Origin: Chryseosolibacter sp036402075
Lineage (GTDB): Bacteria > Bacteroidota > Bacteroidia > Cytophagales > Cyclobacteriaceae
Assembly (NCBI GenBank): GCA_036402075.1
Contig: DASWTP010000064.1
Span: 1 to 64,000, forward strand
Direction: 5' to 3'
DNA length: 64,000 nucleotides
The notes beneath the pieces are model-generated. The model saw only the letters and a list, made by a program, of their open reading frames with translations. It was not told where the DNA came from and did no database searches. Made by a program: the position numbers and the translations under genes. Below are positions 1-10,200 of this stretch, one piece after another; the first letter of the stretch is position 1, and the number at the start of each line of letters is the position of its first letter.

Positions 1-1836
1 ATGAATGTGTCTTTGGTTGGCAGAAACAATTTTTCGATTGATGACTTTTCGCCTGAGTCAATATCAGTACTTGATCCTTCTACGTTCGAACTGCATTTAA
101 AGCCCGCACTTGTTAACGGCAAGAAATCCACGCTTACAATAACGGGCCTGTCAGATCGCGCGGGTAATTTCATGATGTCATCGCAACACAATCTGATGTT
201 TTTCGAAGCACATCCGGTGAGTCGCAAGGATATTATTATCACGGAAATTCAAGCTGATCCGGCACCTGTGGTTGGGCTGCCCGAAACAGAATACTTGGAG
301 ATTTACAATCGCAGTGCAAACCCTGTGCAACTCGATAGGTGGATCATAGCCGATGAGTCAAACGAAGCGAGATTGCCTAAGCGCATTTTACTTCCACAAG
401 AATATCTCGTGCTAACCGTTTCGTCAAAAGCGTTTCAGTTTCAGCATGCATTAGGTGTTAATTCGTTTCCCGGGCTAACGAATGCCGGGGAGCCGCTGAT
501 CTTGAAAGATTCGACCGGTCGGACAGTTGACTCGGTGCATTACACAGTCGAATGGCACGATCACTCGGAAAAAGCAGATGGCGGGTGGGCGCTCGAACTG
601 ATTGACCCGGAAAATATTTGCTCTGAAGGCGAAAATTGGACGTCATCCACTGATGAAGCGGGCGGAACTCCCGGCCGCGAGAACAGCGTGAAAGCTGAAA
701 AACCAGATCTCACTCCCCCTGTCGTAACGGCAGTGTTTGCACTTTCTGCGGATACCCTGACAGTTGCGTTCAATGAAAAGCTAAACGAACAACTGCCAAG
801 TCGGGAGAATTTTGCGATTTCACCGCCTCTGACTATGGGCTCAGTTTTCTTTGCAGACAAGAGTAAGCGAGCATACACCATCGCTCTTTCAACCCCCATT
901 CAAAACAGGACGCGGTACCAAATTACATTCGATAACATAGCTGATTGTGCAGGAAACGCTTACCGACCAGAGAGCGAATTGTATTTCGCCCTGCCGGAAA
1001 AAGCGGAGCCGGGCGATATCATTGTGAATGAGATTTTATTTAACCCAAGACCGACCGGTGTTGATTTTGTCGAATTGTTTAATCGCTCCGAAAAATATAT
1101 CAACCTTAAGGACTGGAACAGCGCCAATCTTGTAAACGACACGCTTACAAACAAAAAAGAAATAACCAATGACAATATCATTTTCGCACCGGGCGATTTT
1201 CTCGTTTTGACAACTGATCCAAATACCTTGAAGGGCGAATACCTGCAGGGAGATGAACAAAAAATGTCTAAAACCTCCCTGCCGTCCTTGAGCGATGACG
1301 AGGGTTCTTTTGTTTTACTGGACGATGACCAGATGGTTATCGATACACTCTTTTATTCGGACGATCAACATTCTCCTTTCTTAAAAAACGATGAAGGTGT
1401 TTCGCTTGAAAGAATCGATGTCCATTCATCATCGGCAGGAAATAATTGGCAGTCGGCTAGTGCAAGCAGCGGCTATGCTACACCGGGATTGCCTAACAGC
1501 AACGCCTTCCAGAATCTTTTTGAAGATGCAGTGTCTGTTAACCCAGAGATATTTTCTCCTCAAAATGGTCAGCCGGATTTTGCTATGATCTCATACAACG
1601 TTGAACATGCCGGGTTTGTGGCCAATGTTAAGATAGTTAATCAGCAAGGGCGCGTGATAAAGGAGATTGCCGAAAATGAGCTGCTGGGCGTTGATGGATT
1701 TTTTACCTGGCGTGGCGACACCGCGCAAGGCGGAAGAGCCGCGAGCGGTGCTTACATGGTTTGGTTTGAGATGGTTGACGCCAATGGCAACGTAGTGACC
1801 ATAAAAAAAAGAGTTGTGGTAGCAGAGCGCTTTTAG
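1..1836 (+). CDS. Secreted lamin-tail-domain protein, 5' end outside the window
   Basis: The visible 611 residues begin inside an Ig-like (SbsA-like) fold, so the true start probably lies upstream. Two lamin tail domains follow: one near residues 78-225 (key phrase IIITEIQADP) and one near 340-500 (IIVNEILFNPRP), separated by another Ig-like segment near 240-330. The last ~100 residues resemble the FlgD-like Ig fold used as a C-terminal module in Bacteroidota surface proteins, with a typical GxFxWxGDxxxGxxAxSGxYxV pattern. Lamin tail domains in this phylum usually occur in secreted or surface proteins of unknown substrate. Export, probably by T9SS, is inferred. No enzymatic domain is visible in this part. 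Confidence 0.8.
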   Translation: MNVSLVGRNNFSIDDFSPESISVLDPSTFELHLKPALVNGKKSTLTITGLSDRAGNFMMSSQHNLMFFEAHPVSRKDIIITEIQADPAPVVGLPETEYLEIYNRSANPVQLDRWIIADESNEARLPKRILLPQEYLVLTVSSKAFQFQHALGVNSFPGLTNAGEPLILKDSTGRTVDSVHYTVEWHDHSEKADGGWALELIDPENICSEGENWTSSTDEAGGTPGRENSVKAEKPDLTPPVVTAVFALSADTLTVAFNEKLNEQLPSRENFAISPPLTMGSVFFADKSKRAYTIALSTPIQNRTRYQITFDNIADCAGNAYRPESELYFALPEKAEPGDIIVNEILFNPRPTGVDFVELFNRSEKYINLKDWNSANLVNDTLTNKKEITNDNIIFAPGDFLVLTTDPNTLKGEYLQGDEQKMSKTSLPSLSDDEGSFVLLDDDQMVIDTLFYSDDQHSPFLKNDEGVSLERIDVHSSSAGNNWQSASASSGYATPGLPNSNAFQNLFEDAVSVNPEIFSPQNGQPDFAMISYNVEHAGFVANVKIVNQQGRVIKEIAENELLGVDGFFTWRGDTAQGGRAASGAYMVWFEMVDANGNVVTIKKRVVVAERF

Positions 1837-1851
1837 TTATTGAAAGTTCTC

Positions 1852-1859
1852 TATTTTTG
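1852..1859 (+). promoter_or_regulatory. Candidate -7 element (TATTTTTG)
   Basis: The octamer matches the Bacteroidota -7 consensus TAnnTTTG and lies 5 bases before the hydrolase ATG at 1865. No TTG at the usual -33 distance was found, and the short spacing would give a nearly leaderless mRNA, so support is modest. Confidence 0.3.
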
Positions 1860-1864
1860 CCGCC

Positions 1865-2626
1865 ATGAAATTATTCTTTCGCGAACAAGGGCAAGGTCAG
1901 CCGATCATTATCATGCATGGCATTTTCGGATCGTCCGATAACTGGCTCACCCAATCGAAAATCCTGGCGGAAAAATATCGTGTATTGTCGCTCGATCTGC
2001 GAAATCACGGGCAGTCGCCACACGATGACACATTCGATTATCCCGCGATGGCAAACGACCTGAAATTGTTCATCGAAGAACACGATCTAAAAAATCCCAT
2101 AGTCATTGGGCATTCCATGGGGGGAAAAGTGGCCATGAACTTTGCCGTTGCACATCCGGACATGCTTTCGCGTTTAATTGTTGTAGACATCTCTCCAAGA
2201 CCCTACAACCTTGAACACTATGTTATTATTGATGGACTTAAAGCCGTTCCGCTGAAAACAATTAGCTCCCGGAATGAAGCCGATGCCGCACTTGTGCCCT
2301 TCGTTCCGGAACCCGATGTTCGCCAGTTCCTCTTGAAGAATCTCCAGCGTAAAGCAGAAGGTGGATTTTCATGGAAAATAAATCTGCCGGTGATTGACAA
2401 AAATCTTTCGAAGATCGGACTCGATCTGCAATTTGAAGGCACGTTTGACAAACCGACACTATTCATCCGGGGAGCGAGATCCAAATACGTGCGCGATGAA
2501 GACATGGCGCGGATCAGGCAGATCTTTCCGCAAGCTACCCTCGAAACGTTAGACACCGGTCACTGGGTGCAGGCTGAAAAACCGAAAGAGTTTGTTGATG
2601 TCGTGCTAAAATGGTTGACGCCTTAA
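1865..2626 (+). CDS. Alpha/beta hydrolase, YbfF-like esterase
   Basis: This 253-residue protein has the full alpha/beta-hydrolase plan: oxyanion-hole motif HGIFGS at 18-23, nucleophile elbow GHSMGG with Ser84, and a C-terminal GHW carrying the catalytic His. The motif set and length match the E. coli YbfF esterase family, which cleaves short and medium acyl esters or thioesters. There is no signal peptide, so it should be cytoplasmic. It starts 28 bases after the lamin-tail gene on the same strand and converges with prmA. The physiological substrate cannot be read from the sequence. Confidence 0.88.
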   Translation: MKLFFREQGQGQPIIIMHGIFGSSDNWLTQSKILAEKYRVLSLDLRNHGQSPHDDTFDYPAMANDLKLFIEEHDLKNPIVIGHSMGGKVAMNFAVAHPDMLSRLIVVDISPRPYNLEHYVIIDGLKAVPLKTISSRNEADAALVPFVPEPDVRQFLLKNLQRKAEGGFSWKINLPVIDKNLSKIGLDLQFEGTFDKPTLFIRGARSKYVRDEDMARIRQIFPQATLETLDTGHWVQAEKPKEFVDVVLKWLTP

Positions 2627-2727
2627 TTGCTAAGAGGCGAAAACGACAGCGCATGGCGAAGTGTCGATTTTAGATCTGAGGCGCAAGCCTTCCCACCGAG
2701 CAGACACTTTCTTGTCTCCTTTAGAGT

Positions 2728-3555
2728 TTAAAGCGTGAGTTGCAAGCAGGCCCAGGTATCACGCTCGTCTCGGGACACTTCAGATAGGCCGTACCTTGAG
2801 GCCTCACGTTTCAGATCGTCAATATCGTGGGTGTAGAATCCACTGAGGAGGAGCTTACCATTAGGAGCGAGAAACGTTGCGTAGGTTTGAATCTCTGCCA
2901 GCAATACATTCTTGTTGATGTTGGCCAGAATGATGTCAAATTTTCCTGAAAGATCCACTTCAGAAATTTTGCCTTGCTGAATTCGGATGTTTTTTGTGTT
3001 GTTAAGGGATTTGTTTTCTTCTCCATTCACCACACTCCACTCATCAATGTCAAATGCCTCAATATAAGAAGCGCCAAGCTTTGATGCCATGATGGCGAGG
3101 ATCGCGGTGCCGCACCCTGCGTCCATCACCCGCTTGTCGCGATGGTCAATTGTCATTTGATTTTTGATCATCAGGTAGGTCGTCTGATGATGGCCCGTTC
3201 CAAACGACATTTTTGGTGTGATAATAATTTCGAAAGGATATTGCTTTTGCGGTTTATGAAACTCGGCACGGATCAAACATTTACCGTCAACATCTATTGG
3301 CTCATAATTCTTCTCCCACTCCTCGTTCCAGTTCTTCTTTTCAATTTGATGGAAAGAAAACGTAAGCGGAGAGACGGATGCGTAACGTGACTTTATTTCC
3401 GAGATGATCTCGTTTGAATAGTTGTCTCCTTCCGCGTAAGCGTCAAAGCCGTCTGCATTTTCCTGGAAGGTATCAAAGCCGGCTTCCGATAATTCTGCGA
3501 TGAGGATGTCAGTAAAATCTGAGGGGCAAATGACGCTTAATTGTGTATAGAACAT
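2728..3555 (-). CDS. prmA: Ribosomal protein L11 methyltransferase
   Basis: PrmA is a class I SAM-dependent methyltransferase that trimethylates lysines and the N-terminus of ribosomal protein L11. The 275-residue product shows the family signature FGTGHH at 118-123, the SAM-binding motif DAGCGT at 145-150 and the catalytic-loop motif ANINKN at 211-216. The N-terminal ~100 residues correspond to the L11-recognition domain. Length is normal. It lies 65 bases downstream of tpiA on the same strand, so the two may be cotranscribed, although an inverted repeat separates them. Confidence 0.95.
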   Translation of the reverse strand: MFYTQLSVICPSDFTDILIAELSEAGFDTFQENADGFDAYAEGDNYSNEIISEIKSRYASVSPLTFSFHQIEKKNWNEEWEKNYEPIDVDGKCLIRAEFHKPQKQYPFEIIITPKMSFGTGHHQTTYLMIKNQMTIDHRDKRVMDAGCGTAILAIMASKLGASYIEAFDIDEWSVVNGEENKSLNNTKNIRIQQGKISEVDLSGKFDIILANINKNVLLAEIQTYATFLAPNGKLLLSGFYTHDIDDLKREASRYGLSEVSRDERDTWACLQLTL

Positions 3556-3565
3556 GACGTAAGGT

Positions 3566-3601
3566 TTCGGGTTTAGCGTTCGGTGTTTGCGTGAACCCGA
3601 A
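3566..3601. repeat. 8-bp inverted repeat between tpiA and prmA
   Basis: TTCGGGTT (3566-3573) pairs with AACCCGAA (3594-3601) across a 20-base loop. The position between two same-strand genes suggests an attenuating hairpin. There is no T-tract, so an intrinsic terminator is not well supported. Confidence 0.4.
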
Positions 3602-3620
3602 GCCCGAATTCAGATTTAAC

Positions 3621-4382
3621 TTAGATAGCCTTAATAATCTCAGTAAATTCGCGGGACTTCAGTGAGGCGCCACCAACGAGTCCGCCATCTACGTCCGGGC
3701 ATGCAAACAATTCTTTCGCATTCGCAGCATTTACGCTTCCACCATAAAGAATTGAAATCGAATCAGCCACGCCCGCGCCATATTTTCCACCGATGTGTTT
3801 ACGAATAACCGCGTGCATCTCTTGCGCTTGCTGAGAAGTGGCAGTTTTGCCTGTGCCAATGGCCCAAACGGGTTCATAAGCAATCACTACTTTTTGAAGT
3901 TGAGCAGCTTCAAGATGAAAGAGACTTTCTTCAACCTGCTTTTTGACCAGCGCTTCGTGACCATTTTTTTCACGGACATCCAGCGGCTCCCCGCAGCAGA
4001 AAATTGGAGTCAGGCTGTTTTTCAATGCAATGTCAACCTTCTTCGCCAAGAGTTTTCCATCCTCACCAAAGTATTGTCTCCGCTCGCTATGCCCAAGAAT
4101 CACGTAAGGGATGTTGATCGATTTTAGCATAACAGCAGAAGTCTCGCCAGTATAAGCTCCGCTTTCATGCTCGCTGCAATTTTGCGCCCCCACTGAAATC
4201 CGTGTATTGCTGCCAAGAAGATTCTTAATAGAAACCAGGTAAGGAAATGGTGTGCAGAAAATGACTTTAACATTTCCTTTTACCTCGTCAGCAACCATAC
4301 CCATTACCTCTGAGGCAAGGATGTTAGCTTCTTCAAAGGTTTTGTTCATTTTCCAGTTACCGGCAACAATTTTTTGGCGCAT
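3621..4382 (-). CDS. tpiA: Triosephosphate isomerase
   Basis: This glycolytic enzyme interconverts dihydroxyacetone phosphate and glyceraldehyde 3-phosphate. All active-site elements are visible in the 253-residue product: N-terminal GNWKMN with Lys12, LGHSERR with catalytic His98, and YEPVWAIGTG with catalytic Glu170 followed by the mobile loop. The phosphate-binding GGSV and GGLVGGASL motifs sit near the C-terminus. Length is standard for bacterial TIM. It is probably transcribed with prmA behind a TAnnTTTG element just upstream. Confidence 0.98.
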   Translation of the reverse strand: MRQKIVAGNWKMNKTFEEANILASEVMGMVADEVKGNVKVIFCTPFPYLVSIKNLLGSNTRISVGAQNCSEHESGAYTGETSAVMLKSINIPYVILGHSERRQYFGEDGKLLAKKVDIALKNSLTPIFCCGEPLDVREKNGHEALVKKQVEESLFHLEAAQLQKVVIAYEPVWAIGTGKTATSQQAQEMHAVIRKHIGGKYGAGVADSISILYGGSVNAANAKELFACPDVDGGLVGGASLKSREFTEIIKAI

Positions 4383-4403
4383 AGTTTATTTGTTTTGGAA
4401 CGG

Positions 4404-4411
4404 CAAATATA
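4404..4411 (-). promoter_or_regulatory. Candidate -7 element for tpiA (TATATTTG)
   Basis: On the minus strand this octamer fits TAnnTTTG exactly and lies 21 bases upstream of the tpiA ATG. No TTG at a convincing -33 distance is seen. Confidence 0.45.
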
Positions 4412-4521
4412 GGAAAGGTACTGTCTACTGGTTAGTTGACAAGGTGTTTTTTGATCAACGCCCAAACCAGCAGGTTCCAACGTTTGAAACCCAAACTGTG
4501 TCTAACCAACAAAAGACAATT

Positions 4522-4899
4522 ATGACTTACAGCGTGCGACTATTAATCGTTTTGGCAGTCATCGCAGTACTTTCTTGTGATGATGGAAGCGGTGATGCAA
4601 CGCCCGTGTGCGAGGTACGTGCCACTGTTCGCGACATGCGCGGTCTGGATGGATGCAACTTTGTATTCGAGCTGGAAGACGGGACTCGCCTTGATCCTTA
4701 TGTGACTGGTTATTGTGGAACGCCTCCTCTCCCAAAAGAGATTACCGAAGACCCGCTTTACAATTTCGAGTTCATCGATGGAAAGAAGGTCAAAATCAGT
4801 TACCAGGTGATGGCCGATATGGCCACAGTCTGCATGACCGGGACGCCAGTGAAAATCACCTGTCTGACGGAAGAGCGAATGCAAGGATCTGATCAATAA
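4522..4899 (+). CDS. Small lipoprotein of unknown function
   Basis: The 125-residue product starts with a lipoprotein signal ending in VLSC, so Cys19 would be lipidated. The start at 4522 is chosen because it gives this clean signal peptide, although the frame stays open upstream across the tpiA 5' end. The mature part contains several cysteines (in CEV, GCN, GYCG, TVCM and ITC), which could form disulfides in the periplasm or on the surface. No known domain was recognised. It is divergent from tpiA and followed by a strong hairpin terminator. Confidence 0.7.
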   Translation: MTYSVRLLIVLAVIAVLSCDDGSGDATPVCEVRATVRDMRGLDGCNFVFELEDGTRLDPYVTGYCGTPPLPKEITEDPLYNFEFIDGKKVKISYQVMADMATVCMTGTPVKITCLTEERMQGSDQ

Positions 4900-4928
4900 A
4901 AAAAGGCACCTCCAAGGTGCCGTTTTTG
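4898..4928. terminator. Bidirectional rho-independent terminator
   Basis: The stem GGCACC (4905-4910) pairs with GGTGCC (4916-4921) around the loop TCCAA. It is flanked by an A-run on the left and a T-run on the right, so it can end both the plus-strand lipoprotein gene and the convergent M20 gene. Confidence 0.85.
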
Positions 4929-4945
4929 TTAAGGTGAACTATGGC

Positions 4946-6268
4946 TTACCTTTTTAAATTCACGGGGTCCATATACATATAATCCAATGTAACATTGAGC
5001 AGTGCTTTTACCCCCGTCACCATACTGGATTCATCCATCATGAAATCGGGCGTATGGTGCGATGGCGCCTTTGAAGGATCTTGCCCCGGAGGGCACGCAC
5101 CCACGAAGAAAAATAGTCCTGGAACTTTCTTTTGATAGGAGGCGAAGTCTTCAGCACCGGTTTGCGCATTTATGCGCACAACATTTTTTTCTCCACCTGC
5201 TGCGCGTTGCAAACTCGCCACCATTTTTTCTGTTAAGGTGGGGTCATTGTAGGTAACTGCAGTCTTCGAGTCAATTGTCACTTCAGCACGTGCCCCGGAA
5301 CTTTCGGCAATCTTTGTTGCGGTCAACTTAATTTTATCATGGATCATTTTCTGCATCTCGGGATCAAACGTTCTGATGGTGCCAGACATCTCCGCATATT
5401 CGGGAATAATGTTTTCCCGGATGCCTGCATTGATTCTTCCAACTGAGATCACCGCGGCTTCTTTTGTTAACTCTGTCTGTCTGCTGATAATGGTTTGTAG
5501 CCCGTTGATAATTTGGGCCGATACAACGATGGGATCGATGCCCATCCAGGGCGCAGAACCATGCGATTGCTTTCCGAAAACTTTAATCGTAAACCAGTCG
5601 GACGCGGCCATAAAGCCCATTGGTTTGTACTCAATTTGGCCAAGAGGACTAATCGAACGAATGTGCAGACCGAAGATGACATCAACTTTCGGATTTTCTA
5701 ACACACCTTCTTTCACCATCAGGTCAGCGCCACCTTCTTCTCCGGCAGGCGGGCCTTCTTCAGCAGGTTGGAAAATAAATTTGACCGTGCCCCTTAAGTC
5801 TGCTTTGTTCTTTGACAGAACTTCGGCAACACCCATCAGAATAGCTACGTGTGAATCGTGACCACACGCATGCATTATTCCAGTTTCCTGGCCGTTGAAA
5901 GTCGTTTTTTCTTTTGAGGCAAAGGGTAAACTATTTCTCTCTGTAACGGGCAGGGCATCCATGTCGGCTCGCAGCGCGATCACAGGTCCAGGCTTTCCGC
6001 CTTTTAAAATACCAACAACTCCAGTTTTCGCAACGCCCGTTTGAACCTCAATCCCTAAAGACTTCAAATGTTCAGCAACTTTAGCCGCGGTCTTTGTTTC
6101 CCGGTTAGACAATTCCGGATACTGATGAAAGTGCCTTCGCCATTCAATTACCTTCGGCTCAACCTCCTTTGCCATCTGGTCGAGCCTGGTTTGAATTTTA
6201 GGATTGACCTGAGCAAAGGAGCTGGCTGCGCAGATCAAGCAGAAAAAGCTGTATACAAATTTCCTCAT
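4946..6268 (-). CDS. Secreted M20-family amidohydrolase / metallopeptidase
   Basis: The 440-residue product has a Sec signal peptide ending at SSFAQ (about residue 20) and a complete M20D hydrolase of the carboxypeptidase/IAA-amino-acid hydrolase type. Seen motifs are ALRADMDALP (98-107), HACGHDSH (133-140) and EEG (170-172), which carry the dinuclear metal ligands and the catalytic Glu, plus the C-terminal HHTPDF. The family removes acyl groups from N-acyl amino acids or trims peptides. Export suggests a role in periplasmic or extracellular peptide or amide scavenging. It is monocistronic as far as can be seen. Confidence 0.9.
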   Translation of the reverse strand: MRKFVYSFFCLICAASSFAQVNPKIQTRLDQMAKEVEPKVIEWRRHFHQYPELSNRETKTAAKVAEHLKSLGIEVQTGVAKTGVVGILKGGKPGPVIALRADMDALPVTERNSLPFASKEKTTFNGQETGIMHACGHDSHVAILMGVAEVLSKNKADLRGTVKFIFQPAEEGPPAGEEGGADLMVKEGVLENPKVDVIFGLHIRSISPLGQIEYKPMGFMAASDWFTIKVFGKQSHGSAPWMGIDPIVVSAQIINGLQTIISRQTELTKEAAVISVGRINAGIRENIIPEYAEMSGTIRTFDPEMQKMIHDKIKLTATKIAESSGARAEVTIDSKTAVTYNDPTLTEKMVASLQRAAGGEKNVVRINAQTGAEDFASYQKKVPGLFFFVGACPPGQDPSKAPSHHTPDFMMDESSMVTGVKALLNVTLDYMYMDPVNLKR

Positions 6269-6505
6269 GTTTAAGATTTAGGTTTGGTTCAAGATAACAT
6301 AATTGAACTGACGATGTAAAGCGTTCGAGAAATTACGGGGGCAAGAGGTTTCCTTTATTGATGGCTGGAGATTAACGAGTCAATCCTTAAATGACTTTCC
6401 CTGCCGAGCCAAAGAAAATTTGGCGATAGTCTGCGAATAGCCGGTTCGTAATCTTTAAGGATTTTCCTATTTTAGTTCTCTTGTAGACCACCTAACCTGA
6501 TAAAG

Positions 6506-7264
6506 ATGCTAAGGAAAACATCCCCCATGTTATTCCTGCTGTTGATTTGTGCCACCACGTATGCGCAAAAAATAGCAGTGAAGAAAATTGAAGTTGCTGG
6601 AGAGAAGATCATTGTGCACTATGACCTCGATGATGGCAATCCTAACAATGAATATCAGATAAGTCTGTACTCATCGCGAAATGCGTTTAACGCTCCGCTG
6701 GCAAAAGTGAGCGGAGACGTTGGTAGCGATGTGAAAATCGGGCTTAACAAAAAAATTATCTGGAATGTAAAAGAAGAGCTGGGCCCATACAAGGGAAAGC
6801 TTTCGCTTGAGGTTCGCGGCAAGGTTTACACACCGATTGTGCGACTAAACAACATCTCGACAAAATCAAAATTCAAGCGCGGAAAATCGCACATGATCAC
6901 CTGGAGAGCTGGTAATAGCAATGCCATTCATATCGAACTTCTGAAGGGAGGTCAGCGTGTAGCTGGAGAGTTGAATCAGCCGAACAATGGTTCATTTTCG
7001 TTGTTTGTTCCACAACATGCTGCGGTTGGAAAGGATTATACACTGCGGATCGTTGATTCTCGTAATGCTGAATCCGTTGTAACATCTGAACCATTTGCCG
7101 TTACCCGGAAAGTGCCACTACTTCTAAAAGTGGTTCCAATTCTTGCCGTGGGCGGAGTTGCTGCGTTCCTCGCTGGAAGCGGAGGAGGAGGTGGAGGCGG
7201 TGGTAATGGAGGTGGAGGAGAGACGCCTAACGAAATTCCTACACCTGGATTTCCCGGTAATTGA
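6506..7264 (+). CDS. Secreted Kre9/KNH-like protein with Gly-rich C-terminus
   Basis: The 252-residue product has a signal peptide ending near TTYAQ (residue 21). A C-terminal-half module contains a KSHMITW ... IHIELLKGG ... GKDYTLRIVDS pattern that resembles the Ser-Thr-rich anchored Kre9/KNH fold. A hydrophobic segment (about 208-226, LLLKVVPILAVGGVAAFL) is followed by a run dominated by glycine (about 227-240) and a Pro-rich tail. That arrangement suggests a membrane or envelope anchor with a flexible linker. It is the first gene of a tight cluster with the giant T9SS protein (26-base gap) and the caspase-like gene. Function is unknown. Confidence 0.65.
   Translation: MLRKTSPMLFLLLICATTYAQKIAVKKIEVAGEKIIVHYDLDDGNPNNEYQISLYSSRNAFNAPLAKVSGDVGSDVKIGLNKKIIWNVKEELGPYKGKLSLEVRGKVYTPIVRLNNISTKSKFKRGKSHMITWRAGNSNAIHIELLKGGQRVAGELNQPNNGSFSLFVPQHAAVGKDYTLRIVDSRNAESVVTSEPFAVTRKVPLLLKVVPILAVGGVAAFLAGSGGGGGGGGNGGGGETPNEIPTPGFPGN
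7180..7226 (+). repeat. GGN trinucleotide microsatellite
   Basis: A run of GGA/GGT/GGC codons encodes the poly-Gly linker of the Kre9-like protein. Changes in copy number would keep the frame and alter linker length. Confidence 0.6.
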
Positions 7265-7290
7265 TTTTTTAATTCCAACGAATTTCCCCT

Positions 7291-10200
7291 ATGAAACGAA
7301 GTATACTTTACATATTAATTTCTGTGTTGCTGGCGACTGAATTTGCTACTGCACAAACAACAAATCCGGTGCTATGGCAAAGGCGCACGGGCCCGATAGG
7401 TGGCGCGATTTACGACATCGAGTATGATGCTACTACACAAAATCTTTACGCCATTGCTGGCGAAAGAAGGAAATTGTTTGTGTCCCAGGACAATGGAGAT
7501 AATTGGGATGAGTACACGTCCTCCGGCAGTTCCTTCTACTACTTCAACGATATTGAGATAACAAACAATACAATATACCTCACCTCCAGTTACGACATCT
7601 GGTCTTCTCCCGCGGCTAATCAAAACTGGGAGCAGATTACCTCTCAGTTCTATGATTTTAGTAACGCTAATAAAATTAAAAGGCTCTCTACGGGCCGGCT
7701 TGTTGTGCTTGCGAATGCTGGAATTTTCTTTTCTACGAATAACGGAAGTACATGGACGGAAGTAAATTTGACAGGCTCGCTGAACGGAAGCTACCTCGTA
7801 AAAACCTCGGCTGACCAACTATTTATCGTCAAAGACCAGAAGCCTTTTCGGTCGAATGATTTTGGCGCGACCTGGACAGAATTTTCGACTGGGTTACCCG
7901 GTGGATTTCAGGCTCACAGCATTTGGGCAAACAATGACGGGAGCGCTATCTATTGCGTGACCGGTGATAACATTTACACGAGCAACGGAACGGGAAGCTG
8001 GAGTTCGATCAAAGGTGGCTCGATAACTGACGCAACGATTTCGAGCTTTTCGTCCGAGCCAAGCGTGCTCGAGTTCACAGCTGACGGATTAGGAATGTAC
8101 TTTGTTGACAACGTAAATCATAAACTGCACTCAAAAACGCTAAGTGGCGCAGCGGGCACGTGGGCGCAACGGCAGATAACTTTCCCAACAGCGTCTTCAA
8201 CCATAACAAACATTACCGCGAAAGATTATCCATCTAGTTTACCCACTACTTCAACCGTCTTCTTTGGGACGAGGAGCGGAGTGATTAAGACCACGAATGG
8301 AGGAACAACTTATGCGGATGCTAACACAAACCTTTCGGGCGTAGACTCAGAAGACCTTCTTATTGATATGTCTGGAGGCGGATCCGGTGCGCTGCTAATG
8401 GTTGCCAACAACCAAAGCGCCTTGTTGAAGTCGACCTCACAAGGAGATACCTGGTCTACTCTGAGCGGCTTCTCCGGCAGCATTTACAATATCACACAAA
8501 ATACCACTCGTACGGTCTTGTATATGGTTACGAGTGCAGGTGCGGTGAAATCAATTAATGCCGGAACCAACTGGTCCACCGTGACGACTCCAAGTGGACC
8601 TCAGCAATTTTATGCTGCGGATAATGATAAGGTGTTCGCTGTTTCGGGTTCTACAATCTATTACTCCCCCTCTCAAGGAAACGCGGGGACGTGGGTGACG
8701 CCTACGATAACAGGTTTGCCGGGCGGCTCTGGCTATGCTCTTAACCAGAATCAAATCGCTGTAGCAAATGCCAACCGGATGATGCTGCGGGTGTATGACT
8801 ATAATACAAGCACGTACAAGCTTTACAGAATTGCGATTACCTACACCGGCCCAGCAATCAATTCGATGGTTGCAACTGAGGTTCTAAATTGCCCAATCAC
8901 TGACCTGGATGACATTTCGAGGATGTACGGTGCCAAAGGAAATTTTTATCTCTTTAACCCGTACTCGAACCCGGATCAGCTTGCTGTGTCAGCGGACGGA
9001 GGCGCAACCTGGAGCAGCACAACATTCCAGGCAGGCGGTGACATGTTTGTAACGCACAACGGATATGTATTTTATCCCGGCCAGGATTCAGATAATTATG
9101 AACTGGCGATCTCTCGTGACAACGGGGCGACATTCCAGATCTCAACATTTGACGAAAATCCAAAGCCAAATACCTACGATATTGAGGCGATTGCAATTGA
9201 CAACGATGGTTATGCATATGTGGCCGTGAGTGAAAACTTCGTTTACCGCAGCAAAAAGAATATTGTTCTTCCTGACGCGGTTCCTGCATCTCTTACCGAG
9301 GTGGGTCGGTCAGCCACCGCAGTTGCATTGCGCTGGGATGATAACGCCTCAAATGAAGATGTTTTTGAAGTCTTTTACTCGTCAAACGGAATTGACTTCA
9401 CTAAAAGCGGGGAAGGCGATGACTATTGCAACACGCCAAACGATCGTGACTTTTTTGTGGTGACGGGCCTGCACGCGAACACAAGCTATACATTTAGGGT
9501 GCGTGCAAAGAATGAAGCAGGCAGTACTGCCGCAGCGCAAATTGTGGCAACCACGCTTAACAGTTGTGCGCAAACAATCCCTGACAATCGAAGCTGGAGT
9601 GCGGTCAATGTCGGAGGATCAGGCGGATACGCAGTGACAACTCCCAAGACCGTCAATATTCGACATCTTGGTGGAGGCAAATATGAGATTACAGACATGT
9701 CACTTCGCCTGATCCAGGCATCCAGTGATGACGCGGGCACATTTTTTGAGAGTTGCGGCCAGACGTTTGCGTTTGGCTCAGATGAAGTAAGGTCGAATGG
9801 AAACGGGACGTGGAACGGAACAAATGCGTTGACTTTAAAATGGAGAACGTGTGGTGCCGATAAAACAGAAACAATAAACCTTACCTTAAACGCAACAGAT
9901 CCAGCGCCCGTAGCTCCAGTCGTTCGGGCATATACCCTTTCAAATAATTCGATTGAAGTGAACTGGATGGTTGGCGCGTATCAGAAAACATATATTGTGG
10001 AACGCGCTACAGGTACGCCAACAACCTTCACACAGGTGGGAACAGTCAACTACCCTGAAAAGAAATTTATCGACAATACAGGCCTTGTTGCAGGAACCAC
10101 TTATTTCTATCGCGTAAAAGCCCGCAACGGAAATGCTTCACCTCTGGAATCTGCATACTCAGGAAACGCAAGTATTGTTTTCAACACACCAAAGTTTGTT

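Noticed and set aside
2697..2715. Hairpin as terminator between the hydrolase and prmA genes
   Set aside because: Only a five-base stem forms, with a weak T-tract.
5376..5861. Long frames opposite the M20 hydrolase gene
   Set aside because: They have no signal or domain, and the hydrolase frame carries all catalytic motifs.
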